A stretch of 15,137 nt of DNA from JAENVU01 sp031422675 (GTDB lineage: Bacteria > Actinomycetota > Acidimicrobiia > IMCC26256 > JAENVU01), in the NCBI GenBank assembly GCA_031422675.1, contig JANPMG010000152.1, positions 1 through 15,137 of the forward strand, written 5' to 3'. The position numbers and the translations under genes were made by a program. Shown here piece after piece: positions 1 through 6,635 of this stretch. The notes beneath the pieces were generated by a model, which was not told where the DNA came from, did not search any database, and saw only the letters and a list, made by a program, of their open reading frames with translations. Positions within the stretch are counted from its first letter, which is position 1, and every line of letters starts with the position of its first letter.

Positions 1-800
1 GCGAACTCCGTGAACGCGTAGGCCGCACGCCGCTCCGCGGGCGGGACCGGGTGCAGCTTGAGTCGGGCGCCGGTGATCACTCCGAGGGTTCCTTCGGAAC
101 CGACGAAGAGCTGATTGAGGTCGGGGCCGACGGCGGCGCGCGGCGCCCCGCCGGTGGTGATACGGCGCCCGTCGGCCAACGCGACATCGAGGCCGACGAC
201 CAAGTCCTCGATCTTGCCGTAGCGCGTGCTCATCTGACCCGCACCGCGACACGCCAGCCACCCGCCGACCGTGGACAGGTCGATGGACTGCGGCCAGTGA
301 CCAACGGTGACGCCGTGATCGTTTCGAAGCGTGGTCTCGAGCCAGGTTCCGAAGGTCCCCGGGAGGACGTCGAGGATCATCGACTCGTGGTCGATGCCGA
401 CGATGCCGCTCATGGCGGTGAGATCGAGCACGACGCCGCCGTGGATCGGCACGCTGGCCCCGCACACGCCGCTGCGCCCCGCGGCCGGAGTCACCGGAAC
501 GCGTGCTGCGTCGCAGACGGCCAGCACGGCACCGACTTGCGCGGCGTTCGCCGGACGCGCGACTGCGGCGGCGCGAGCCGGCACCTCTCCGTCGACGGCC
601 CAGATCATCGCGAGCGGCCACCAGTCTCGGCTCGCCTCGGCCGTCTGGTCCGGGGCGACGAGGATTTCGGCGCCCGTGGCGGCGAGCGCGGCCAGGGTTG
701 GGTCGTCGAGGGCGACGCGCGTGCCGCCGAGATGCTCGGTCACGGTATTGGCGGGGGTCCCGAAGGGAATCGGGACCGTCGGTGCTCCAGAGTCAGTCAC
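1..800 (-). CDS. FAD-linked oxidase, alkyl-DHAP synthase-like (partial, C-terminus off the left edge)
   Basis: I translated this frame by hand; about 266 residues are visible and the C-terminal part lies outside the window. The start is GTG at 800, because an in-frame TGA lies two codons upstream. The protein shows a PCMH-type FAD-binding domain: a stretch beginning AVARPANAAQVGAVLAVCDA, then a Gly-rich VTPAAGRSGVCG loop. It continues with GGWLACRGAGQMSTRYGKIE and GPDLNQLFVGSEGTLGVITG. These last blocks strongly resemble alkyl-dihydroxyacetonephosphate synthase (AGPS), which exchanges the acyl group of acyl-DHAP for a fatty alcohol. Bacterial relatives also include other FAD oxidases such as D-lactate or glycolate dehydrogenases, so the substrate is inferred. 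The gene sits 43 nt downstream of glpD on the same strand, and GlpD makes DHAP, which fits the AGPS reading. The FAD-oxidase fold is near certain; the AGPS subfamily is likely. Confidence 0.9.
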   Translation of the reverse strand, partial: MTDSGAPTVPIPFGTPANTVTEHLGGTRVALDDPTLAALAATGAEILVAPDQTAEASRDWWPLAMIWAVDGEVPARAAAVARPANAAQVGAVLAVCDAARVPVTPAAGRSGVCGASVPIHGGVVLDLTAMSGIVGIDHESMILDVLPGTFGTWLETTLRNDHGVTVGHWPQSIDLSTVGGWLACRGAGQMSTRYGKIEDLVVGLDVALADGRRITTGGAPRAAVGPDLNQLFVGSEGTLGVITGARLKLHPVPPAERRAAYAFTEF

Positions 801-808
801 GGCCGGTC

Positions 809-814
809 ACGTTA
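809..814 (-). promoter_or_regulatory. Candidate -10 box (TAACGT) for the FAD oxidase
   Basis: TAACGT on the minus strand lies 8 nt before the GTG start at 800, with no Shine-Dalgarno in between and no clear -35. It matches the TA-N3-T pattern seen before several other starts here. It would let the oxidase be transcribed as a leaderless mRNA, independently of glpD. Confidence 0.35.
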
Positions 815-843
815 GAGCGCCCACCACGGCCGAGCCGCGTGGG

Positions 844-2463
844 CTACGCCGGGGGCGCGAGGGCGGGGAACTCGGGGAGTCCGGCGGCCGTGCGCTCGTG
901 TTCGAGTGCGGCTCGGTAGGAGTCGACCTCGGAGTTGAGCTGCGCTTCGTCCCATCCGAGTTCTCGGCCGATGAGGCGAGCGACGTTCTCGGCGGCGGCG
1001 GCGGTGGCCTCCCGGTTGAGGAGGCGAGCGCGCGTCCGGCGAGTCAGCACGTCGTCGAGGGTGGTTGCCATCTCGTGGCGAACCGCGAAAACGGCTTCGG
1101 CCCGCCGGTACGGGAGTCCGGGAACGAGGGGGGCGGCGAGATCGGGGTCCGAGTCGGCCAGGGCGAGAATCTCCGAGGCCTCGCTGCCGTAACGCTGCGC
1201 GAGGTGTGGATCGTCCGGTGCCGTGCCCGTCGCGCCCATGAGCGGCAGGCGCTTCGTGCGACACGCCGCGCGGTGACCGAGCACCTTCATGACCGCGTCC
1301 GTGGTGTCCTCGGCCATCTTGCGGTACGTGGTCAGCTTGCCGCCGGTGACCGTGACCAGCCCGGCGCTGGACGCGGCCACCTTGTGCCGGCGCGAGAGAT
1401 CGGCGGTCTTCTGGCCGACGGTGCCACCGGTGACGAGCGGGCGGAGCCCGGCCCAGGTCCCGACGACGTCGTCCACCGTCAACGGTTCTTGGAGCGCAAG
1501 GTTCACCGCGTCGAGCAGGTACTTCACGTCCCCGGGGGTGCATTGAGGATCGTCGATCGGGCCGTCGTAATCAGTGTCCGTGGTGCCGATGTAGGTGAAG
1601 TCACCCCACGGCACGACGAAGATCGAACGCCGGTCCTTCGGGACCGGGACGATCGCGGCGATGTCGTTGCGGACCTTCTCCCACGGGACCGTGATGTGGA
1701 TGCCCTTGGCGGGCCGGATCGAATGGGGGTGGGTGCCCTCATCCATCTCCCGGACAGCGTCGGAGAACACGCCGGCCGCGTTCACGACCACTCGTGCCAC
1801 GACGTCGAAGGTCCGACCGTCGGCCGTCACCGTGGCGCCCTCGATCCGACCGTCGGCGCCCTTCCGGAGTCCGGTGACCGCGGCGTGATTGGCGAGGACG
1901 GCTCCGTGACTCGCGGCAGTGCGCGCCAGCGTGAGGGTGTACCGCGCGTCGTCGGTCTGGGCGTCGTAATACAGGTAGGCCGCCGCCACGTTCGGCGCCC
2001 GAAGCGTCGGCATGTGCGCGATCGCGGTTTCCTTGTCGATCCGTTGGTGGAGCTTGCCGATCCGGGCCCCGCCGGTGAGGTCGTACAACCACATCGCGGT
2101 GCCGAGCGCGCGCGCGATCTTCGGATTGATGAGCCCGTCCTTGCTCAACACCGGGATGAGGAAGGGCAAGATGCGCACGAGATGCGGCGCGTTGCGCAGG
2201 GCCCGTTGCCGTTCGTGGAGGGCGTCGTAGACGAGCCGGAACTCGCGCTGCTGGAGGTATCGCAGCCCGCCGTGCACGAGCTTCGAGGACTTCGACGACG
2301 TCCCGCTCGCGAAGTCGTCGCGTTCGACGAGGGCGACGCGCAGGCCGCGGCTGGCGGCATCGAGTGCCACTCCGGCGCCGGTGATCCCACCGCCGACGAT
2401 GAGCACGTCGAACTCTTCGTGTTCCAACCGGTGCAGCGCATTCGCGCGATCGAACGAGACCAT
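844..2463 (-). CDS. glpD: Glycerol-3-phosphate dehydrogenase, FAD-dependent (aerobic type)
   Basis: This 539-residue protein oxidises sn-glycerol-3-phosphate to dihydroxyacetone phosphate and passes electrons through FAD to the membrane quinone pool. Both family signatures are visible. The N-terminal FAD site reads IVGGGITGAGVALDAASRG, followed by SGTSSKSSKLVHGGLRYL. The second signature, GGKLTTYRKMAED, comes later, followed by the usual C-terminal helical domain. I chose ATG at 2463. It leaves about 20 residues before the dinucleotide fold, as in homologues, and a TAACCT hexamer lies 7 nt upstream. A GTG at 2511 would add 16 residues and would sit one base after the stop of the preceding gene. 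The length is normal for actinobacterial GlpD and nothing looks broken. The next gene downstream is an alkyl-DHAP-synthase-like oxidase, so the DHAP product may feed lipid synthesis as well as glycolysis. Confidence 0.96.
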   Translation of the reverse strand: MVSFDRANALHRLEHEEFDVLIVGGGITGAGVALDAASRGLRVALVERDDFASGTSSKSSKLVHGGLRYLQQREFRLVYDALHERQRALRNAPHLVRILPFLIPVLSKDGLINPKIARALGTAMWLYDLTGGARIGKLHQRIDKETAIAHMPTLRAPNVAAAYLYYDAQTDDARYTLTLARTAASHGAVLANHAAVTGLRKGADGRIEGATVTADGRTFDVVARVVVNAAGVFSDAVREMDEGTHPHSIRPAKGIHITVPWEKVRNDIAAIVPVPKDRRSIFVVPWGDFTYIGTTDTDYDGPIDDPQCTPGDVKYLLDAVNLALQEPLTVDDVVGTWAGLRPLVTGGTVGQKTADLSRRHKVAASSAGLVTVTGGKLTTYRKMAEDTTDAVMKVLGHRAACRTKRLPLMGATGTAPDDPHLAQRYGSEASEILALADSDPDLAAPLVPGLPYRRAEAVFAVRHEMATTLDDVLTRRTRARLLNREATAAAAENVARLIGRELGWDEAQLNSEVDSYRAALEHERTAAGLPEFPALAPPA

Positions 2464-2470
2464 TCGAGTC

Positions 2471-2476
2471 AGGTTA
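2471..2476 (-). promoter_or_regulatory. Candidate -10 box (TAACCT) for glpD
   Basis: TAACCT lies 7 nt before the ATG at 2463, with GACTCGA as the spacer. There is no Shine-Dalgarno, which suits a leaderless transcript, and no recognisable -35. It also supports the ATG start over the upstream GTG at 2511. Confidence 0.4.
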
Positions 2477-2512
2477 CCGGTCGCTTCCGCCGCCAGTTCG
2501 GGTCGGCGCACC

Positions 2513-3361
2513 TCAACCGGGCCGCACCAGCGCGGCGCGGGACTCGACGACGGGATACGCGCGAGTGGCGGTTCTCACCACCGGGTTCAGGTCCTGCCAG
2601 GGTCCGCCGTTCAGCCGCCACCGGACGGACACCACGATCAGCGCCCGCACCGTGAACGACGGCCGCGCCCGGCGTTCGAAGGAGTGGACGACGGTCGATC
2701 GCTGCGGTGGTGCGGTGCCGAGCCCGAGACCCCGAGCGGTATTGCCGTCACCGAAGTCCCAACTCACCGAGGTCGGTGTGGCCTCGACGTCGATGGTCAT
2801 GCCGAACTCGGTCACGGTGTCGGCGATCGTCGTCGCCGTGTATCCCTCGACCCAGAACCAGGTCTCGAGGCCGGTGAGTCCGCGGGTTTCAGGATTCGTC
2901 CCGACCCGCGCCGCCGGATACGGAAGATCGCGCACTGCCCGCTCCGCGATGTCGAGCGGGTCCACTCCGAACTGTTGGGGTCGGAGCCAGACCGTGTCGA
3001 GGTACTCCTGATCGCACCACACCAGGTAGGTCTCGTACTCGGGACCCGGGCTCGGCTCGGTCATCGGAATCTGGCGGTAGTCCCCGGCCGGTGTCTTGCG
3101 AAGCCGGAATGCGCCCGACGGTATCCAGCGGCGCCGGCAGCCTTCGGCGGCGCCCCCGCCGTTCGAGGGCCGGGTTTCGCGCCAGATGCGGTCGGTGCGT
3201 TCGAGCTCGACGTGCGCGCCGGTGGGATCGGTGCTCACGGCCGCGTCGGTTGCGCCCCGGGCGATCCCACCGGTTCCGACGATCGTCGTCACGATCGCCA
3301 GTGTGATCGCGAAAGCACCGACGAGTACGGGGCGGAAGGATTGCATTTTGGACTTCACCAT
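2513..3361 (-). CDS. Secreted or membrane-anchored PKD-domain-like protein of unknown role
   Basis: This is a 282-residue protein. A basic start (MVKSKMQSFR) is followed by a hydrophobic stretch at about residues 11-30 ending near GIARGA, which reads as a signal peptide or anchor, so the mature part should lie outside the membrane. Around residues 198-206 the motif SVSWDFGDG is characteristic of PKD beta-sandwich domains. The segment after it, with VVHSFERRARPSFTVRALI, fits the second half of that fold. The middle region is Trp/Tyr-rich and holds two cysteines (about 75 and 116) that could form a disulfide. I recognise no catalytic motif. The start is uncertain: ATG at 3361 follows CAAGG directly, and GTG at 3358 and ATG at 3346 are in frame. 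It is 49 nt upstream of glpD. A surface or cell-envelope role is inferred only from the signal and fold. Confidence 0.8.
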   Translation of the reverse strand: MVKSKMQSFRPVLVGAFAITLAIVTTIVGTGGIARGATDAAVSTDPTGAHVELERTDRIWRETRPSNGGGAAEGCRRRWIPSGAFRLRKTPAGDYRQIPMTEPSPGPEYETYLVWCDQEYLDTVWLRPQQFGVDPLDIAERAVRDLPYPAARVGTNPETRGLTGLETWFWVEGYTATTIADTVTEFGMTIDVEATPTSVSWDFGDGNTARGLGLGTAPPQRSTVVHSFERRARPSFTVRALIVVSVRWRLNGGPWQDLNPVVRTATRAYPVVESRAALVRPG

Positions 3362-3491
3362 CCTTGGTGTTCAACGACCCATCCGTGGGTGGCCCGACGG
3401 CCGAGAGATCCTGTTGCGCCCCGCCCACCCCGAACTCGACGAGGGGAACGGTACGGAGTTTGGACGCGCGAGTCAGCGCGGGCCACCGGAC

Positions 3492-4721
3492 CTACGTGGG
3501 CACGCGCGCCGACAGCAGCCCTTCGGATTCCCAACGGTGCAGCGTCTCGTCGCTGGCCCCGATGAGGGTGCGCAACACGTCACGGTTGTGTTCGCCGCGG
3601 TACGCGGGCGCGCCGTGAACGCCCGTGGTTGCGCCGGAGAATCGCCAGGGTGCCTCGGGGATGCGCAGCGTCCCGCCGAGCCGGTCGTCCACCTCGACGA
3701 CCGCACCGCGTTCGGTTGCCCACGCCGAGTTTGCGGCCGCGCCCGAACTCCGCACGACTCCCATCGGGAGCTCGTTCGTTGCGAGTACGGCTTCGAGTTC
3801 ATCAAGATTGGTGAAGCCCGTCGTCCACGTTTCGACCGCGTCGATCAACTCGGATCGATGGCTCCGGCGGGACGCGCCCGCGAAACGCGGGTCGTCGAGA
3901 AGATCCGGCCGGGCCATGGCGGCGGCATACCGCTCGAGCAGTCCCGGACCGGCGGGGTCACCGGCGATCACCACGCGGACGCCCGCACCGGTCTGCACGA
4001 TCGGGCTGTACGGCGGGGCGAGCGTCGGCCGGTAGTCGCCGGGGTCGGTCGGCGAGAGGTCCCAGTGGGTGAAGTCGTTCGCGTGCAGGAGCGCCTCCGC
4101 CATGTCGACCTCGACCCACTGGCCACTCCCGGTCCGCTCGCGTTGGAAGAGCGCGGCGAGAATCGCCGACGTGCAGTGCAGCCCGGCGTAGACGTCCGCG
4201 TGACTCATCCCGTCCTGGAGCTCGACGGGAACCGCGTCGCCGGCGGCATCGGCCCGCCAGCGCGCGCCGGCTTCGATGAGGCCCATCTCGGCGTGGATCA
4301 CCACCGCGTACGCCCGCCGATCCCGCCACGCCCCGGTCTGGCCGTACCCGCTGATGGACGCCAGCACGAGCCGTGGATTCCGGGCGGACAGCGCGGTCCA
4401 TCCGATGCCGAGCCGGTCCATGACCCCGGGTCGGTAGTTCTCGAGCACGACATCGACGCGCTCGGCGAGCCGGCCGACGACGTCGGCGGCTTCGGGGTGG
4501 CGCAGGTCGATGGAGATGTTGCGCTTCCCGGTGTTCTGTTGCGCGTAGTAGAGCGAGATCGACCCCACCTTCGGCTGCGCGTAGCGCGTGAGGTCGCCCT
4601 CGGGTGGCTCGACCTTGATGACGTCGGCACCGAGGTCGTGGAGATTGCGACCGGCGATCGGACCGGAGAGCACGCGCGAGAAGTCGAGGACCGTGATGCC
4701 GTCAAGTGGTCGGGTCGTCAT
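3492..4721 (-). CDS. CaiB/BaiF family (class III) CoA-transferase
   Basis: This 409-residue enzyme moves coenzyme A between carboxylic acids through an Asp-bound acyl intermediate. Family hallmarks are present: LDGITVLDFSRVLSGPIAGR at the N-terminus, LGADVIKVEPPEGD, NTGKRNISIDLRHPE, and ENYRPGVMDRLG. The block around DVYAGLHCTSAILAALFQRE is followed by TGSGQWVEVDM. Asp176 in HADVYAGLH aligns by eye with the catalytic Asp (169 in formyl-CoA transferase). I chose ATG at 4721 because the domain begins there. Extending to 4817 would add 32 low-complexity residues and overlap the rhodanese gene. It is the last gene of the acyl-CoA synthetase operon, 58 nt after the rhodanese stop, suggesting that acids are activated both by ATP and by CoA transfer. 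The family covers oxalate, carnitine, bile-acid and aromatic acid substrates, and the one used here cannot be read. Confidence 0.95.
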   Translation of the reverse strand: MTTRPLDGITVLDFSRVLSGPIAGRNLHDLGADVIKVEPPEGDLTRYAQPKVGSISLYYAQQNTGKRNISIDLRHPEAADVVGRLAERVDVVLENYRPGVMDRLGIGWTALSARNPRLVLASISGYGQTGAWRDRRAYAVVIHAEMGLIEAGARWRADAAGDAVPVELQDGMSHADVYAGLHCTSAILAALFQRERTGSGQWVEVDMAEALLHANDFTHWDLSPTDPGDYRPTLAPPYSPIVQTGAGVRVVIAGDPAGPGLLERYAAAMARPDLLDDPRFAGASRRSHRSELIDAVETWTTGFTNLDELEAVLATNELPMGVVRSSGAAANSAWATERGAVVEVDDRLGGTLRIPEAPWRFSGATTGVHGAPAYRGEHNRDVLRTLIGASDETLHRWESEGLLSARVPT

Positions 4722-4779
4722 CGGCTCGGCCGTCTCGCGCGCAGGCGTGTTCGAGGTCGCGTACGCGGTCGGTTCGGGT

Positions 4780-5115
4780 TCAGATGACGTCGCCGAAGGA
4801 CCCGTCGGCTCGCACAACGTCGAGTCCGAACCGCTGCCACGCCTGCATCCCGCCTTCGAGGTTCACCGCGTCGAGGCCCTGGTCCCGGAGGTAGGCCGTC
4901 GCCTGCGCGGACCGGCCGCCGACGCGACAGATACACAGGATGGTGCGATCGGCCGGCAGCGCGGTCCACACCTCGGGAATCGTGGCGAGTGGATGGAACT
5001 GGGCGTTCGGCGCGTGACCGGCCTCGTACTCGTCCGCTTCGCGCACGTCGAGCAGGACGGGATCGGTGAGCTCGTCGATGTCGCCGACGGTGATGGAGGG
5101 GATCTCGTCGCTCAT
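4780..5115 (-). CDS. Single-domain rhodanese-like protein
   Basis: This 111-residue protein is one complete rhodanese domain. LLDVREADEYEAGHAPNA carries the CH2A-like segment, and the active loop is C63-RVGGR-S69 after the strand ILCI. The C-terminal part, YLRDQGLDAVNLEGGMQAW, is typical of the family. Cys63 is the expected persulfide-carrying cysteine, and Cys61 lies two residues before it. Such proteins transfer sulfur to thiophilic acceptors or act in redox sensing; the acceptor here is unknown. The start is fixed by an ATGA overlap: its ATG overlaps the TGA of the upstream nuclease gene, so the two are probably translationally coupled. It lies in an operon with an acyl-CoA synthetase and a CoA-transferase. 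It is cytoplasmic, with no signal peptide. Confidence 0.95.
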   Translation of the reverse strand: MSDEIPSITVGDIDELTDPVLLDVREADEYEAGHAPNAQFHPLATIPEVWTALPADRTILCICRVGGRSAQATAYLRDQGLDAVNLEGGMQAWQRFGLDVVRADGSFGDVI

Positions 5116-6635
5116 CGGCGGGCTCGCTTCGCGGCGGAGGCCGGACTGACCTTCGGGGGGGCCTTCGATGTCGCCACCTTGGTGGCCGCCTGCTTGGTCG
5201 ACTTCGCGGCCGACTTCTTGACCGGTTTGGCGCCGGCTTTCGTGGGTGGCTGCTTGGCGGGTCGCGTCGCGGCGGGCTTCTTCGCCGCCGCGGTGGGTTT
5301 GGCCGCGGTTGGTCTGGCTGCGGGTCGTTTCGCCGGCGCGTTCGGCGCCTGCTTGGCCGGGGTGGACGCCCGTTTGGCGGCGGCAGACTTGGTCGCCGCG
5401 GTGGGCGCCTTGGCGGCAGACTTGGTCGACTTGTTGGTCGCTTTCGGGGCCGACTTCTTGACCGTCGCGGACTGCTTGGCCGTCGCGGCTTTGGCGGCAG
5501 TGCGGGCGGCCGCCGTCTTGGCCGCGGTGCTGCGAACACCCGTCACCGCGCCGGCCTTGGCGGCTGCTTTCGGGGCTGCTTTCGTGCCGGTCTTGGTCGC
5601 AGTCTTCGTCGCGGTCTTAGCCGCAGTCTTCGCCGCCGACTTGGCGGGGGTCTTGGACGCAGCTTTGGCGGGGGTCTTGGTCGGCCGGGATCGGTTGGAC
5701 TTGGCCGGAGCCCGTTTCGGGCGACTCGTGAGGACGTCGGCCTCGACGGTCTCGTCGCTCGGGGCGCCGGCGACCTTGGCGAAGCCGGGTAATGCCAACT
5801 CGATTCCCCGGCGGGGCGCGTCGACGGCCTGGATCACGAAGGTTCGGGCTTCGCCGCGAGTGAGGACGTCCCGTGCCTTCAACGGGCGCGGTTCGCCCAT
5901 GGCGGCGATCGGGATGTAGCAGCGAACATCGTCGACGGTCACGAACGCGCCGTGGGACGAGAACGCGTCGACGATCCCCTCGACCTCGGTGCCGAGGCGA
6001 TGATCGATGACGAACTGGAGGAACGGCGCCGGCTGGTTCACCGCCTCGGGCTCGGAGGACGGCGTGGACTCCGTGGTCCGGCCGCGGCCACCTCGCCGCC
6101 GGCGGCGACCGGTGTTACTGCTCATGGCGTCGGCGGTGGCCTCGGCGATCGCGTCACGGACCTGGTCTTCGTTGCGGGAGTCCCGCTTGGCCTTCTGCGT
6201 GGTCTTGCGGCTGACGATGCCCCGGACCGGCCGGCGCAGCGAGAAGATCCACCCGACCCCCGGGACCGGCTTGCCGCCGATGAGTCGACCGGGCTCGAAG
6301 AGCCACTGGTAGTCCGCATGGAACTCCTGGAACGAGTCGTTCGAGACGACCGTCGCCTTCGTGCGGTTGGCGATCTGGAGCAGGAACCCGTCCCCTCGGC
6401 CGACGGCGCCGGCGGGAGGGGAGACGACCTCGCTGGCGATCTCGGCCTTCGAGAACGCGGCGCGCTCGGAGGGGTCGATCCGGTGTTCGAAGCTCGCGTC
6501 CACCACGACCGTGACCGTGGTGCCGGGGTGTTCGCCACGGAACGCGTCGACGGCCTCGTGCAGCTGCGCCAGGCTGGGTTCGGTCCGGCCCTCGGTGGCG
6601 AGATTGGAACCGTCGATGACGAAGTGGTCGGCCAT
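5112..6635 (-). CDS. PIN/NYN (Zc3h12a-like) ribonuclease domain + S1 RNA-binding domain + histone-H1-like Lys/Ala tail
   Basis: This 507-residue protein has three parts. Residues 1-140 are a PIN/NYN nuclease of the Zc3h12a type: FVIDGSNLATEG (Asp8), TVVVDASFEHR (Asp46), GRGDGFLL (Asp82), VVSNDSFQEF (Asp100), then WLFEPGRLIGGKPVPGVGWI. The acidic residues for metal-dependent RNA cleavage are all there. An Arg/Gly linker (RRRRRGGRGR, about 177-186) leads to an S1/OB-like domain at about 205-287 (GTEVEGIVDAFSSHGAFVTV). From about 305 to the end the chain is almost only Lys, Ala, Pro, Thr and Ser with AAK/PAK-type repeats, as in HupB or histone H1 tails. ATG at 6635 is chosen because the nuclease domain starts there and it overlaps the TGA of the acyl-CoA synthetase by one base (TGATG). 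RNA cleavage or RNA quality control is inferred from the domains; the substrate is unknown. Confidence 0.88.
   Translation of the reverse strand: MADHFVIDGSNLATEGRTEPSLAQLHEAVDAFRGEHPGTTVTVVVDASFEHRIDPSERAAFSKAEIASEVVSPPAGAVGRGDGFLLQIANRTKATVVSNDSFQEFHADYQWLFEPGRLIGGKPVPGVGWIFSLRRPVRGIVSRKTTQKAKRDSRNEDQVRDAIAEATADAMSSNTGRRRRRGGRGRTTESTPSSEPEAVNQPAPFLQFVIDHRLGTEVEGIVDAFSSHGAFVTVDDVRCYIPIAAMGEPRPLKARDVLTRGEARTFVIQAVDAPRRGIELALPGFAKVAGAPSDETVEADVLTSRPKRAPAKSNRSRPTKTPAKAASKTPAKSAAKTAAKTATKTATKTGTKAAPKAAAKAGAVTGVRSTAAKTAAARTAAKAATAKQSATVKKSAPKATNKSTKSAAKAPTAATKSAAAKRASTPAKQAPNAPAKRPAARPTAAKPTAAAKKPAATRPAKQPPTKAGAKPVKKSAAKSTKQAATKVATSKAPPKVSPASAAKRARR
5115..5723 (-). repeat. Low-complexity coding repeat: Lys/Ala-rich tail
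   Basis: The last 200 or so codons of the nuclease gene encode an irregular array of short Lys/Ala/Pro/Thr units such as AAKTAAKTATKTATKTGTK, with almost no acidic or aromatic residues. On the plus strand this appears as recurring CTTGGC/CTTGGT and GGTCTTGG words. The tail should be disordered, strongly positive, and able to bind nucleic acid non-specifically. Such DNA often varies in length between strains through slippage or recombination. Confidence 0.8.

Noticed and set aside
2464..2511. GTG at 2511 as the glpD start.
   Set aside because: It adds 16 residues not typical of the family and lacks a proper ribosome site. The ATG at 2463 has a well-placed TAACCT hexamer. It cannot be fully excluded because it sits right after the preceding stop and could be coupled.
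331..2655. A 774-codon open frame on the plus strand opposite glpD.
   Set aside because: It has no recognisable domain, while the opposite strand carries clear GlpD and FAD-oxidase motifs. Long antisense frames are expected in DNA this GC-rich. The same applies to plus-strand frames at 3096-4787, 4588-5919 and 10230-11777 and the minus-strand frame at 8683-10749.
3377..3390. Hairpin ACCCA-TCCG-TGGGT in the gap after the CoA-transferase gene.
   Set aside because: Only five base pairs with no T tract, so a terminator cannot be supported. I saw no clear promoter in the 3362-3491 gap either.
4722..4817. N-terminal extension of the CoA-transferase up to 4817.
   Set aside because: The 32 extra residues are low-complexity and would overlap the 3' end of the rhodanese gene; the conserved domain starts at the ATG at 4721.
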